Assembly: GCF_950097975.1 (NCBI RefSeq)
Contig: NZ_CATNHF010000023.1
Coordinates: forward strand, 1 to 64,000
Reading direction: 5' to 3'
Source of the DNA: Microbacterium sp. T2.11-28
GTDB taxonomy: Bacteria; Actinomycetota; Actinomycetes; Actinomycetales; Microbacteriaceae
DNA length: 64,000 nucleotides
Made by a program: the position numbers and the translations under genes. Of the stretch, positions 33,189 through 42,936 are shown piece after piece. Position 1 is the stretch's first letter, and each line of letters opens with the position of its first letter. The notes under the pieces were generated by a model. That model saw only the letters and a program-made list of their open reading frames with translations. It did no database searches and had not been told where the DNA came from.

Positions 33189-34177
33189 GCGCAGGGGCCG
33201 GCGTAGCCGCCGACGCGCTCGCGACAGAGGCCGCACCGCGCCGCCGCGGCGAGCGCGCACCCAGGACGAAGCGTCCCCGGGAGCGCTACAACCGCCGCGA
33301 AGTGGTGGCGGGGTACCTCTTCATCGCTCCGTGGATGGTGGGGTTCCTCGTCTTCACGGCGGGCGCCATGGTCTACAGCCTCTACATGTCCTTCAGCGAC
33401 TACAACCTCGCGACCAATCGCGCCCGTCCCGTCGGGTTCGACAACTACGCCCAGCTGTTCGAGGACCCCAAGATCGCGCTGTCGCTGGCCAACACGCTCT
33501 TCTACGCCGTGCTCGCCGTGCCGCTGGAGATCGTCGTGGCGCTCGCGCTCGCCATGCTCCTCAGCCGCATGACGCGCGGTGCCGGCTTCTTCCGCACCGT
33601 CTACTACCTGCCGAAGATGACGCCCGCCGTCGCCACGGCGACCCTCTTCTTCCTGCTCCTCAACGGCAACACCGGCGCCATCAACCAGTTCCTGCGCATC
33701 TTCGGGATCGAGGGGCCGCAGTGGCTGATCGACCCGGCGTGGGTGAAGGTCAGCATCGTGCTGATGTCGCTGTGGGCGGTCGGCGGCACGATGGTGATCT
33801 TCCTCGCCGCCCTGAAGAACGTGCCCGTGGAGCTGTACGAGGTCGCCTCGATCGACGGGGCCGGGGCGGTCCGCAAGTTCTTCTCGATCACCCTGCCGAT
33901 GATCTCTGGGGCGATGTTCTTCAACGTCATCGTCCTCTCGATCGCCGCCTTCCAGATCTTCGACCAGGCCTACGTCGTGTTCTGGCGGGACCAGAGCAAC
34001 TCGTCGCCCGATGCGGCGCTGTTCTACGCGATCTACCTGTTCCAGCAGGCGTTCCGTCAGTTCAACTTCGGCTTCGCCGCGGCGATGGCCTGGCTGCTGT
34101 TCGTCATCATCATGATCATCACGCTGATCCAGGTGAAGTTCGGCAACCGATTCGTGTACTACGAGGGGAACCGTTGA
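33185..34177 (+). CDS. sugar ABC transporter permease (MalF type)
   Basis: Inner-membrane permease of 330 residues with a basic N-terminal tail and six expected helices. The cytoplasmic EAA loop reads YEVASIDGAGAVRKFFSITLP, which docks the ATPase. It forms the channel with the next gene product and receives sugar from the binding protein at 35297. GTG at 33185 is the probable start; the frame is open far upstream but that part is a shadow of the opposite gene. No ATPase gene is in the operon, so a shared MsmK/UgpC-type ATPase elsewhere is expected. Controlled by operator copy 4. Confidence 0.9.
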   Translation: MSAGAGVAADALATEAAPRRRGERAPRTKRPRERYNRREVVAGYLFIAPWMVGFLVFTAGAMVYSLYMSFSDYNLATNRARPVGFDNYAQLFEDPKIALSLANTLFYAVLAVPLEIVVALALAMLLSRMTRGAGFFRTVYYLPKMTPAVATATLFFLLLNGNTGAINQFLRIFGIEGPQWLIDPAWVKVSIVLMSLWAVGGTMVIFLAALKNVPVELYEVASIDGAGAVRKFFSITLPMISGAMFFNVIVLSIAAFQIFDQAYVVFWRDQSNSSPDAALFYAIYLFQQAFRQFNFGFAAAMAWLLFVIIMIITLIQVKFGNRFVYYEGNR

Positions 34178-35121
34178 TGGCCATCACCCAGCAGACTCCG
34201 GGGGCCGCGCTGCCCTCCCCGGAGGCGGCCGTCTCGCTCGCTCCGACGCCCCCTCGGCGTCGCCGCCGCTGGCGCGGGCCGCAGACCGGCCTCGGCAAGG
34301 TGCTCCTGTGGATCGTGTCGGCCGCCGTCGCGATGCTCTTCCTGTACCCCTTCGCGTGGCTGGTCGCGGCCAGCTTCAAGCCGCGCGGCGAGGTCTTCGA
34401 CAACCGGCTCATCCCGAACACGTTCCTCCCGAGCAACTACGTGGACGTGTGGAATCAGCTGCCGCTGCTGAGCTGGATGTTCAACAGCATCGCGATCGCG
34501 CTGCTCGCGGCGACAGCGGTGGCCGTCTCGAGCTCGATCGTCGCCTTCGGCTTCGCCTACTTCCGCTTCCCCGGTCGAAATCTGCTCTTCGGGCTCGTCA
34601 TCGCGACGATGATGCTGCCCGGTGCCGTGACCATGATCCCGATCTACCTGATCTGGAAGGAGACGGGGATGCTCGGCACGTGGGTGCCGCTGTGGGGCAT
34701 GAACCTGTTCGGGTCGGCGTTCTACATCTTCCTGCAGCGCCAGTTCTTCCTGGGTCTCCCCAAGGAGCTCTTCGAGGCCGCCCGTCTGGACGGCGCCAGC
34801 TACTGGGGGATGTTCTGGCGGATCGCGATGCCGCTGTCGATCCCGTCGTTCATCATCGTCTTCCTCTTCGAGTTCCAGGCCAGCTGGAACAACCTGCAGG
34901 CGGCGCTCATCTACCTCAACGCCGGCACGCCCGACGACTTCACCGCCCCGCTGGGGCTCGCCTATGCCATGACGAAGTACAGCCCCACCAACGGCGGGCA
35001 GGGCGACTACCAGTACGTCATGGTGGCGGCGCTGGTGGTCACGGTGCCCATGCTCATCATGTTCGCCTTCGGGCAGCGGTACTTCATCCAGGGCATCGCG
35101 ACGACCGGAACCAAGGGCTGA
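34177..35121 (+). CDS. sugar ABC transporter permease (MalG type)
   Basis: A 314-residue permease, partner of the preceding one. A proline- and arginine-rich cytoplasmic tail (1-40) leads into six helices, with the EAA loop FEAARLDGASYWGMFWRIAMP. ATG at 34177 overlaps the stop of the first permease (TGATG). Typical of importers for oligosaccharides or glycosides in actinobacteria. Its stop at 35121 is followed by a 175-bp gap with a separate promoter for the binding protein. Confidence 0.92.
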   Translation: MAITQQTPGAALPSPEAAVSLAPTPPRRRRRWRGPQTGLGKVLLWIVSAAVAMLFLYPFAWLVAASFKPRGEVFDNRLIPNTFLPSNYVDVWNQLPLLSWMFNSIAIALLAATAVAVSSSIVAFGFAYFRFPGRNLLFGLVIATMMLPGAVTMIPIYLIWKETGMLGTWVPLWGMNLFGSAFYIFLQRQFFLGLPKELFEAARLDGASYWGMFWRIAMPLSIPSFIIVFLFEFQASWNNLQAALIYLNAGTPDDFTAPLGLAYAMTKYSPTNGGQGDYQYVMVAALVVTVPMLIMFAFGQRYFIQGIATTGTKG

Positions 35122-35191
35122 CCCGATTCGCCCCTGTGGCATCGATTCCAGCTCGACTAGATCACAAACCGATAAACACGCGGAATCCCCG

Positions 35192-35240
35192 TTGTAGAGC
35201 CCGGGAAATCTCGCTACATTGTGTGGGAAGGTTCCCACAT
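35192..35240 (+). promoter_or_regulatory. promoter plus LacI-type operator, copy 5
   Basis: -35 TTGTAG at 35192-35197, a 17-bp spacer and -10 TACATT at 35215-35220. The operator GTGTGGGAAGGTTCCCACAT (35221-35240) follows directly, so a bound repressor would sit on the transcription start of the binding-protein gene. Confidence 0.87.
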
Positions 35241-35296
35241 TTTGCAGTCGGATACCGGGGGCAGCGGAGTAGCCGCCCCTGATGGAAAGGAACGAG

Positions 35297-36667
35297 ATGC
35301 GCAAGCGCATTGTTGGTCTGGTGGCGATCGGTGCGGTTGCCGCACTGGCCCTCACCGGTTGTGGTGGCGGCGGCGAGGAGGAGGGCGCTCCCGAGAGCGG
35401 CATCGACTTCTCGGCGGAGCCCACCGGAACGCTCAACGCCTGGGGCTTCGAGAACGCCGACGACGTCGGCCAGTCCCGCCTGGACTACGCCGCCGAGCAG
35501 CTGTCCGACGTCGACATCGAGCTCGACGCGACGGCGTTCGACGTGCAGAAGCTCACGACCCGCATCGCCAGCGGCGACGTCCCCGACGTCGTCCAGATGG
35601 ATCGTCGCTACGTCGCCCAGTACGCGTCGCAGGGTCTCATCGAGCCGCTCGACTCGTGCTTCGAGGCGCAGGGCGTCGACCCGTCCGAGCAGTGGTACCA
35701 GTCGGTCGTCGACGACGTGACGCTGGACGGCTCGGTGTGGGCGGTCCCGCAGTTCTACCAGCCGCCGGCGATCCTCGTGAACATGACCGTGCTCGACGAG
35801 GCGGGCCTCACGCCCGAGGACATCGACACCTCCGATCCCGACCGCCTGATCGCGGCCGTGGAGAAGATGTACCAGGAGAGCGGCGGCGTGCCCACGCGTC
35901 TGGGCTTCGACCCGGTCTCCACCGGCCAGGCCGAGCTCTGGGTGCTCGGTCAGGGCGGCCAGCTCGCCGACGAGAACGGCGCCCCCACCCTCGACGACCC
36001 GAGCAACGTGGCGGGCCTCGAGCTGCTGAAGCGCATCAACGACGCACAGGGCGGCTTCGCGAAGGTGAAGAGCCTGACCGACTCGTTCGACACGTTCGGC
36101 GAGAACAACCAGTTCGTCGCCAACCAGGTCGGCGCGCAGGTGAACGCCCAGTGGTACCCGAACGTGCTCTCGCCGTACGTCGACAAGATCGACATCCAGG
36201 CGGTGCCGTTCAAGGACGCCGACGGGCAGCCGTTCTCCGTGGCCTCCGGCACGTCGTTCGTCGTCCCGGTGGGCGCCAAGAACCCGGCCGCGGCCTGCGC
36301 CTGGATGATCAACCTCACGTCGCAGGACGCGTGGCTGGCAGCCGGTGACGCCCGTGGCGAGACCCGTGCCGCCGACGGCGGCATCAACACCGGCCTGTTC
36401 ACCGGTTCGCCGGCGGCCGACGAGGCCATCCGCGACCAGTGGGTGAAGCCGTCGGGCAACGACAACTTCGACCAGGTGATCTCGACCTACTACGACGTCG
36501 TCGGCTACGGCCTGACGTTCGGCGCCTCGCCGGCGGGTCAGACCATCCAGACGGAGCTGAACAACGCCGTGGGCGCCGCACTGCTCGGTGAGAAGTCGAT
36601 CGAGGACGCCCTGGCCGACGCCCAGACGGCGGCCATGCGGGCCTACGAGAGCGCCACCGCCGAGTAA
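35297..36667 (+). CDS. sugar ABC transporter substrate-binding lipoprotein
   Basis: Extracytoplasmic solute-binding protein of family 1, 456 residues. A signal peptide ends in the lipobox LALTGC, then a Gly/Glu-rich linker and the two-lobe binding domain. TTRIASGDVPDVVQMD and FVVPVGAKNPAAACAWM are typical of this family. ATG at 35297 follows GAAAGGAA (35285-35292) at good spacing and gives a normal signal peptide; the ATG at 35282 would lack it. It works with the permeases at 33185 and 34177. It is followed by a strong hairpin, probably so that it is made in excess over downstream genes. Confidence 0.93.
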   Translation: MRKRIVGLVAIGAVAALALTGCGGGGEEEGAPESGIDFSAEPTGTLNAWGFENADDVGQSRLDYAAEQLSDVDIELDATAFDVQKLTTRIASGDVPDVVQMDRRYVAQYASQGLIEPLDSCFEAQGVDPSEQWYQSVVDDVTLDGSVWAVPQFYQPPAILVNMTVLDEAGLTPEDIDTSDPDRLIAAVEKMYQESGGVPTRLGFDPVSTGQAELWVLGQGGQLADENGAPTLDDPSNVAGLELLKRINDAQGGFAKVKSLTDSFDTFGENNQFVANQVGAQVNAQWYPNVLSPYVDKIDIQAVPFKDADGQPFSVASGTSFVVPVGAKNPAAACAWMINLTSQDAWLAAGDARGETRAADGGINTGLFTGSPAADEAIRDQWVKPSGNDNFDQVISTYYDVVGYGLTFGASPAGQTIQTELNNAVGAALLGEKSIEDALADAQTAAMRAYESATAE

Positions 36668-36681
36668 GGATCGCAACCGTC

Positions 36682-36722
36682 ACGAGTGGGCGGGCCGGCA
36701 CCCGACCGGTCCGCCCACTCGT
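36682..36722 (+). terminator. strong intercistronic hairpin after the binding protein
   Basis: ACGAGTGGGCGGGCCGG (36682-36698) pairs with 36706-36722 over 17 bp, with one G-T pair and a 7-nt loop. It lies between binding protein and GH38 genes and may attenuate read-through or stabilise the upstream message. Confidence 0.82.
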
Positions 36723-36733
36723 CCGGGCACATC

Positions 36734-39259
36734 ATGGCCATTCGACAGATCCTGCTCGTCGCCCACACCCACCACGACGTGGGGTACACCAACAGCCCGC
36801 GCATCATCGACCGGATGCACGCCGAGATCGTCGACCGCGTGATCGACCTCGCCGACGCCGATGCCTCGGACGCCGATGCCCCCGACGCCTTCCGCTGGAC
36901 GTTCGAGGCGGCCCGGCCCGTGCTCCGCTTCCTCGCCGGCGCAGCGCCCACCCGCCGGGACCGGCTCATCAGCCTCGTGAGGTCGGGCCGGCTCGCCGTC
37001 ACGGGCGGCCAGCTGAACATGACGCAGCTGCCGGGCGCCGCCGAGTACGACGCCGCCTATCGGGCGCTCGGCCCGCTGCGAGACGCGGGCATCGCCCCGC
37101 GCACCCAGCAGCACGGCGACGTGAACGGGATCTCCTGGGGCACGGTCGACCAGATGCGCGACGCCGGCATCACGCGGCTCGTGATGGCACTGAACCCCGA
37201 TCACGGACGTCCGCCGTTCACCCAGCCGTCGGGCTTCCGGTGGCGCGGTCCCACCGGGCGCGACGTGTTCGTGTGGCTGTCGACGCACTACGGATTCGGC
37301 GAGGAGTGGGGCATCGTCGACGGTGACGTCGACCTCGCCGAGCGCCGCATCTCCGCGTTCGTCGACGGGCTCGGCGCACGCGAGGACTACCGCTGGAGCA
37401 CGGCCGTCGTGCACGCCGGCAACGACAACCGCTGGCCCACCGCGCGGTACCTGGACGTCATCCGGGACTGGAATGCCCGCCACCCCGACCTCCCCATGCG
37501 CTCGGCGACGATGGACGAGGCCCTCGACGAGCTGGAGCGCGAGAACGGCACCGACCTTCCCGTCTTCGGCGGCGAGTGGGCGGACTGGTGGGCCCACGGC
37601 CACGGATCGACCGCCCGCGAGGTGGCCGTGTACCGCGAGGCCCGCACGTTCCAGCGCCAGGCCCAGTCCGCGCTCGCGCTCGCGCGGCTGCACGGGGTCG
37701 ACGGCGCGCGCGTGCCGCTGGCCGAGGTGCTCGGCTACCGCCGCGGTCCGGTGCGGCTGCGCGACGACGACACCCTCGACCGCGATCTCGCGCACGTCGA
37801 CGAGCAGCTCCTGCTGTACGCCGAGCACACGTGGGGGAGCTGGGAGACCTATTCCGCGGCGCACTCGAACTTCACGCACTCCCACCACAACGCCACTTCG
37901 GGCTACGCGTACGACGCCTTCGATCACGCCCGGGATCTCGCGATCGAGGGATGGTTCCGCGCCGTGCACGCCGGCGACGCGGACCCCGGCGCCGGACCGG
38001 CGTCGCGGATCGTCGCGCTCAACGGCTCCGAGCGGGCCCGCCGCGAGATCGTCGACGTCGAGGTCGACGGCAGCCGCCGGGCGCGGGCGCTCGTCGACGC
38101 CCCCGCGTTCGGCTCTGTCGCGGTGCCGACCCCCGAGCCCGGGAGCCCCGTCCCCGTCTCGGGCCCGGTGACCGTGGGCCGCTACCGGGTGGAGATCGAC
38201 CCCGCACGCGGCGGGATCGTCTCGCTCGTCTACCTCCCGACCGGCCGGGAGCTCGTCGATCCCGCCGTCGGACACGGACTCGGCGCGGTGATCACGGAGC
38301 TCGTGCCCCCCGGCGCGGACCACCCCATGCTCACGGAATCCCCGAAGCTGTTCCATCCCGACTTCCCCGGCCCGGCCTTCGAGCGACGGGCCTCCTCCGG
38401 CGAGGGCGGCGTGGAGCTCCTGCGGAGCGGTCCGGTCAGCCAGCTCGTCTGGCGCGGCGCGGTGACCGGCATCCCCGGGATCGTCGCCACGCTGACCGTC
38501 GCCGACGATCACGACGACGTCGACCTCGACGTGTGGCTGACCAAGCCCGAGAGGTTCGGACCGGAGAGCGTCTTCGTCGCCTTCCCGTTCCTCGTGCCGG
38601 GTGCGCGGTTCCTCGTCGAGACGGCCGGTGCGGTCTTCGAGGCCGACGCGGAGCAGCTCCCCGACACGAGCAAGGACTGGTACTCCCTCCAGCACGCGGT
38701 CGGGGTGGTCGGCGACGATCCGGCCGCCGGCGTGCTGTGGGGCACTCGCGATGCGCCGCTCGTCCAGCTCGGCGGGATCCACACCGGCGCCTGGGCGCGG
38801 GAGCTCGACGTGCGCGGCGGTCAGGTGAACAGCTGGCTCATGAACAACCTCCACTTCACGAACTTCCCCGCCCGCCAGGAGGTGACCCGCACGTTCCGGT
38901 ACCGGCTGCGTCCCGCCCCGGGTGTGACCGCGGCGCACGTGCGCGCGTACGGCCGCGACCTCCTCGAGCCGCTTCAGGCCCGCCACCACCGGGGTCCGCT
39001 CGTCCGGCCCGCCGAGGCCCCGCTGCGCATCGAGCCGCGGGATGCGCTGCTGGTGGAGCTCGCCCCCGCCCCCGCCGGCGAGGTGCGCGTCACGCTGCGC
39101 AACCCGGGAGGGGCGCCGGTCGTCGGCCGGGTGGAGCTCGACCCCCCCTGGGAGGTCGTGGCGGCCGGCGACGCCGGCGACGCCGCTGCGGTCGACGTGC
39201 CGGCCCGCGGGAGCGTGGAGCTCGTCGTGCGACCCCGTCCTGTTGCCGAAGGAGAGTGA
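36734..39259 (+). CDS. GH38-type glycoside hydrolase
   Basis: An 841-residue cytoplasmic protein related to alpha-mannosidases. The zinc motif HTHHDVGYT gives His13-x-Asp15. The nucleophile region reads QQHGDVNGISWG (Asp129) instead of the classical DPFGHS, so it belongs to a divergent GH38 branch. A long beta-rich C-terminal half follows. The ATG at 36734 gives the family's usual start, MAIRQILLVAHTH. It lies between a sugar importer and an exporter-type ABC pair, in the LacI-type regulon, and likely hydrolyses part of the imported glycan. Specificity for mannose is likely but not proven by sequence. Confidence 0.85.
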   Translation: MAIRQILLVAHTHHDVGYTNSPRIIDRMHAEIVDRVIDLADADASDADAPDAFRWTFEAARPVLRFLAGAAPTRRDRLISLVRSGRLAVTGGQLNMTQLPGAAEYDAAYRALGPLRDAGIAPRTQQHGDVNGISWGTVDQMRDAGITRLVMALNPDHGRPPFTQPSGFRWRGPTGRDVFVWLSTHYGFGEEWGIVDGDVDLAERRISAFVDGLGAREDYRWSTAVVHAGNDNRWPTARYLDVIRDWNARHPDLPMRSATMDEALDELERENGTDLPVFGGEWADWWAHGHGSTAREVAVYREARTFQRQAQSALALARLHGVDGARVPLAEVLGYRRGPVRLRDDDTLDRDLAHVDEQLLLYAEHTWGSWETYSAAHSNFTHSHHNATSGYAYDAFDHARDLAIEGWFRAVHAGDADPGAGPASRIVALNGSERARREIVDVEVDGSRRARALVDAPAFGSVAVPTPEPGSPVPVSGPVTVGRYRVEIDPARGGIVSLVYLPTGRELVDPAVGHGLGAVITELVPPGADHPMLTESPKLFHPDFPGPAFERRASSGEGGVELLRSGPVSQLVWRGAVTGIPGIVATLTVADDHDDVDLDVWLTKPERFGPESVFVAFPFLVPGARFLVETAGAVFEADAEQLPDTSKDWYSLQHAVGVVGDDPAAGVLWGTRDAPLVQLGGIHTGAWARELDVRGGQVNSWLMNNLHFTNFPARQEVTRTFRYRLRPAPGVTAAHVRAYGRDLLEPLQARHHRGPLVRPAEAPLRIEPRDALLVELAPAPAGEVRVTLRNPGGAPVVGRVELDPPWEVVAAGDAGDAAAVDVPARGSVELVVRPRPVAEGE

Positions 39260-39269
39260 CCCTCCCGCC

Positions 39270-41147
39270 GTGACCACGTCGCCGATCGTGACCGTGCCCC
39301 CGATCGACTCCGCGCTGCGCCTGCTGCGCTGGCAGGCCGCGCGCCAGCCCCGCACGCTCATCGGCGGCGTGGTCTTCGGGGTCGCCTGGATGCTGTGCCA
39401 GGTGGCCTGGCCCTACCTGCTCGGCCGCGCGATCGACGCCGGCCTGGCGGACGGACTGCGCGGGGTCGCCCCGTGGACCGGGGCGCTGGCCGCGGTCGCG
39501 GTGGCGCAGGCGTCGTTCGTGGTGCTGCGCCACCGGATGGCGGTGTCGAACTGGCTCACCTCGTCGCTGGCCGTCTCGCGGCTCGTGGGTCACCACTCCG
39601 CGCGCACCGGGACGGCCATCAAGACCGACACCTCCGCCGGAGAGGTCGCCTCGACCGTCGTGAACGACGCGCTGCGGGTCGGGGAGATGTTCGACGTGAC
39701 CGCCCGCTTCTCGGGCGGCGTCGTCGCATACGTGGCCGTCGGCATCCTCTCGCTGTTCACCTCCGTCTCGCTCGGGCTCTTCGTGCTCCTCGGCATGCCG
39801 GTGCTGGTGGCGCTCCTGACGCTGTTCGTGCGCCCGCTGCAGCGGCGCCAGGCCGCGTGGCGCTCGGAGCAGGGTGCGCTCGCCGACCTCGCCGCCGACA
39901 CCGTCGTCGGGCTCCGCGTGCTGCGCGGGATCGGCGGCGAGGACCAGTTCGTCGCCCGCTACCGTCACCGCTCGGACGAGCTGCGCGATCGCGGCGTCGC
40001 GGTGGGGCGGCTGGCGTCCTGGCTGGACGGGCTCCAGGTGCTGCTGCCGGGTCTGTTCGTGGCCGGCGTCGTCTGGATGGGCGCGCGGCTCGTGCTGGCG
40101 GGGGAGATCACCGCGGGGGAGCTCGTCACCTTCTACGGCTACGCGGTCTTCCTCCTCCTGCCGCTGCGGACCACGGTCGAGGCGGCGATGGCGTTCACGC
40201 GCGGGTTCGTCGCCGCCGACCGGGTGCTCGGGGTGCTCCGCGTCGGCCGCGCCGTCGCCGACCCGCCCGTCCCCGAGCCCGCCCCCGCCTCCGCGGCCGA
40301 GCTCGTCGACGTCGCCTCCGGCGTCGTCATCGAGCCCGGGCTGTTCACCGGCCTCGTCGACGTCGACGGCGACGCGGCCGCCCACGTGGCGCGACGGCTC
40401 GGACGCTTCGACGACCGCGACCATCGCGACGCCCCGGTGCTCTGGGGCGGTGTCGACCACACCCGTGTGCGCGTGCGCGACGTCCGCAGCCGCATCGTCG
40501 TCAGCGATGCGACTCCGCACCTGTTCACCGGGCGTCTGCGCGACGGGCTGGACGTGCAGCGGACGCGCGGCGCCCACCGTGCGGGCTCCGCGGACGCCCG
40601 CCGGCGCCAGATGGAGCGCGCCCTCGAGGCCGCGGCGGCCCACGACGCGGTGGCGTCGCTCCCGGCGGGGCTCGACGAGCCCGTGCCCGAGCGCGGGAGC
40701 GTGCTGTCCGGCGGCCAGCGCCAGCGCCTGAGCCTCGCGCGCGCCCTCCTGTCCGACGCCGAGGTGCTCGTGCTCATCGAGCCCACCAGCGCGCTCGACG
40801 CGACCACGGAGGCGATGGTCGCCGCCCGGCTGCGTCGCGAGCGCGAGGGACGCACGACCGTCGTCGTCTCCTCCAGTCCGCTGCTGCTCGATCAGATGGA
40901 CGTCGTCCGCGTGCTGCGCGGCGGCGAGGTCATCGGATCGGGATCGCACGGCGAGCTGCTCCGGCGCGACGACGAGGTCGCCGAGGCGTACCGGGCGCAC
41001 GTGGCGCGCACGGTGAGCGACGCCGAGCCCGCCGGCGACGCCGCGCTCGACGCGGCCTGGACCGGCGCGATCGAGACGCTCTGGCGGGGGGCCGTGGAGA
41101 CCGGGGCGATCCCCGTCGTCCGCGACCGATCCGAGGACGGCGAGTGA
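39270..41147 (+). CDS. ABC exporter subunit with degenerate ATP site
   Basis: A 625-residue half-transporter with a six-helix membrane domain (about 15-310) and a C-terminal nucleotide-binding domain. The ABC signature LSGGQRQRLSLARALL is intact. The Walker A loop is absent, replaced by FTGLVDVDGDAAAHVARRL. Walker B reads VLVLIEPTSALD, with the Asp lost but the Glu kept, the Q-loop Gln is Asp (VVSDATPHLF), and the H-loop is VVVSSSP. It therefore cannot bind ATP normally and must work with its partner. GTG at 39270 follows AAGGAGAG (39249-39256) at long spacing. The next gene starts 4 nt after its stop. Substrate unknown. Confidence 0.88.
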   Translation: MTTSPIVTVPPIDSALRLLRWQAARQPRTLIGGVVFGVAWMLCQVAWPYLLGRAIDAGLADGLRGVAPWTGALAAVAVAQASFVVLRHRMAVSNWLTSSLAVSRLVGHHSARTGTAIKTDTSAGEVASTVVNDALRVGEMFDVTARFSGGVVAYVAVGILSLFTSVSLGLFVLLGMPVLVALLTLFVRPLQRRQAAWRSEQGALADLAADTVVGLRVLRGIGGEDQFVARYRHRSDELRDRGVAVGRLASWLDGLQVLLPGLFVAGVVWMGARLVLAGEITAGELVTFYGYAVFLLLPLRTTVEAAMAFTRGFVAADRVLGVLRVGRAVADPPVPEPAPASAAELVDVASGVVIEPGLFTGLVDVDGDAAAHVARRLGRFDDRDHRDAPVLWGGVDHTRVRVRDVRSRIVVSDATPHLFTGRLRDGLDVQRTRGAHRAGSADARRRQMERALEAAAAHDAVASLPAGLDEPVPERGSVLSGGQRQRLSLARALLSDAEVLVLIEPTSALDATTEAMVAARLRREREGRTTVVVSSSPLLLDQMDVVRVLRGGEVIGSGSHGELLRRDDEVAEAYRAHVARTVSDAEPAGDAALDAAWTGAIETLWRGAVETGAIPVVRDRSEDGE

Positions 41148-41151
41148 CCGC

Positions 41152-42903
41152 ATGACTCTCCCCATCGCCGACGGTGCCGGCGTCCGCCGCGCCGCCCGCA
41201 CCCTGGTCTCCCGCCACCGGGGGGCGCTCGCCGTCGTCCTGGTGCTCCACGCCCTCGGGGCGGTGGCCGGGCTGGCCGGGCCCTGGATCATCGGGCGCCT
41301 GATCGACGCGATCTCGCGCGGAGCCGCGGACGGCACCCTCGTCGACCTGATGTTCCTCCTGCTGGTCCTCGCCGTCGCCCTTCAGGCCGTCCTCACCCGC
41401 TTCGCCCAGTTCGCCTCGCTGCAGCTCGGCGAGACCGTGTTCGCCCGGCTCCGGGAGGACTTCATGGGGGCGGTGACCGCCCTCCCGCTCTCGGTGGTCG
41501 AGCAGGCGGGCACGGGCGACCTGCTCTCGCGGACGACGAACGACGTCGACGCGGTCGCGCAGACCGTGCGCTTCGGGGTGCCCCGCGTGCTCGTCACCGG
41601 GATGACCGCCCTGCTGACCGCGGTGGCGGCGGCGCTCGTCAACCCGCTCCTCGCGCTGGTGCTGCTCACCGGGGCGCCGCTGCTGGTCATCGGGACGCGC
41701 TGGTACATCCGGCGGGCCGGTCCCGCGTACCGGCGCCAGCTCGCCTCGTACGGGCGGCTGGTGGGCGTCATCGGCGAGACGGTCGAGGGGGCGCCGACGA
41801 TCGACGCGCTGGATCTCGCGCAGTCGCAGCAGGTCAAGATCGACCGCGCGCTCGCCGAGCGGCGCAGCGCCGAGTGGCACACGCTCGGTCTTCGGAGCAT
41901 CTGGTACCCCCTCACCACGCTCGGACTGCTCCTGCCCGTGATCCTCGTGCTGCTCTCCGGCGCCGCGCTGATGTCGCTCGAGCTCGCGACCGCCGGCCAG
42001 GTGGCGGCGATCACCCTGTACGCGATGCAGCTCGCCGGCCCCGTCGAGGAGCTCGTGAACTGGATGGACCGCCTCCAGGTGGGCGTGACGGCGCTTGCGA
42101 GGATCCTCGGCGTCGGCGAGGTCCCCGCCGACCGCGAGAGCGGGACGGAGGAGCCTGCCGACGACCGCCTCGAGGCGGAGCAGGTGGGGTTCGCCTACCG
42201 TCCCGGGGTGGATGTGCTCCACGACGTCACCTTCGCACCGGCCGTCGGCGAGCGGATCGCGATCGTCGGGCCGTCGGGGTCGGGCAAGTCGACGCTCGGT
42301 CGCCTGCTGACGGGGATCACCGCTCCGACGCGCGGCAGCGTGCGGCTCGGTGGCGTCGATGTCATGCGCCTTCCGCTTCCCGTCCTGCGCGGGCGGGTGG
42401 CACTGGTCACGCAGGAGCATCACGTGTTCGTCGGGTCCCTCGCGGACAACCTGCGGCTCGCCGCACCCGCGGCCCGGCGCGCAGACCTCGACGCCGCCCT
42501 CGAGGTCGTGGGCGCCCTCGGGTGGGTGCGCTCCCTGCCCGACGGGCTCGACACGGTCGTGGGCTCGGGCGGGGTCGTCCTGACGCCGGCGCAGGCCCAG
42601 CAGCTCGCCCTCGCCCGCCTCGTGCTGCTCGATCCGCACACCCTCGTCCTCGACGAGGCGACGTCGCTCATCGACCCGCGCGCGGCGCGCGGGCTGGAGC
42701 GGGCCCTCGATCGCGTGCTGGAAGGGCGGACGGTGATCGCCATCGCCCACCGCCTGCACACGGCCCGCGACGCCGACCGCGTCGTCGTGATGAGCGGCGG
42801 GCGGGTGATCGAGAGCGGTTCGCACGACGAGCTGCTCGACCTCGGCGGCGAGTACGCGGCGCTGTGGGCGTCGTGGCACGGCGGGGCCGAGCCGCACGAC
42901 TGA
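41152..42903 (+). CDS. ABC exporter subunit with competent ATP site
   Basis: A 583-residue partner half-transporter with membrane domain then nucleotide-binding domain. Walker A IVGPSGSGKSTL, Q-loop LVTQEHHVF, Walker B LVLDEATSLID and H-loop AIAHRL are intact, but the signature is LTPAQAQQLALARLVL rather than LSGGQ. Together with the preceding subunit, only the composite site made of this Walker A and the other subunit's signature can hydrolyse ATP. Such asymmetric heterodimers, such as TM287/288 and BmrCD, export drugs, peptides or lipids. Located in the sugar regulon, so a glycan-related cargo is possible. Confidence 0.9.
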   Translation: MTLPIADGAGVRRAARTLVSRHRGALAVVLVLHALGAVAGLAGPWIIGRLIDAISRGAADGTLVDLMFLLLVLAVALQAVLTRFAQFASLQLGETVFARLREDFMGAVTALPLSVVEQAGTGDLLSRTTNDVDAVAQTVRFGVPRVLVTGMTALLTAVAAALVNPLLALVLLTGAPLLVIGTRWYIRRAGPAYRRQLASYGRLVGVIGETVEGAPTIDALDLAQSQQVKIDRALAERRSAEWHTLGLRSIWYPLTTLGLLLPVILVLLSGAALMSLELATAGQVAAITLYAMQLAGPVEELVNWMDRLQVGVTALARILGVGEVPADRESGTEEPADDRLEAEQVGFAYRPGVDVLHDVTFAPAVGERIAIVGPSGSGKSTLGRLLTGITAPTRGSVRLGGVDVMRLPLPVLRGRVALVTQEHHVFVGSLADNLRLAAPAARRADLDAALEVVGALGWVRSLPDGLDTVVGSGGVVLTPAQAQQLALARLVLLDPHTLVLDEATSLIDPRAARGLERALDRVLEGRTVIAIAHRLHTARDADRVVVMSGGRVIESGSHDELLDLGGEYAALWASWHGGAEPHD

Positions 42904-42936
42904 GCGGCCGGACGGCGGGAGCGACCGCCGGCGGGC

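Noticed and set aside
42904..42936. GC-rich dyad between the ABC exporter and GH1 genes as a terminator
   Set aside because: Pairing is partial and interrupted; a bidirectional terminator is possible but not supported well enough.
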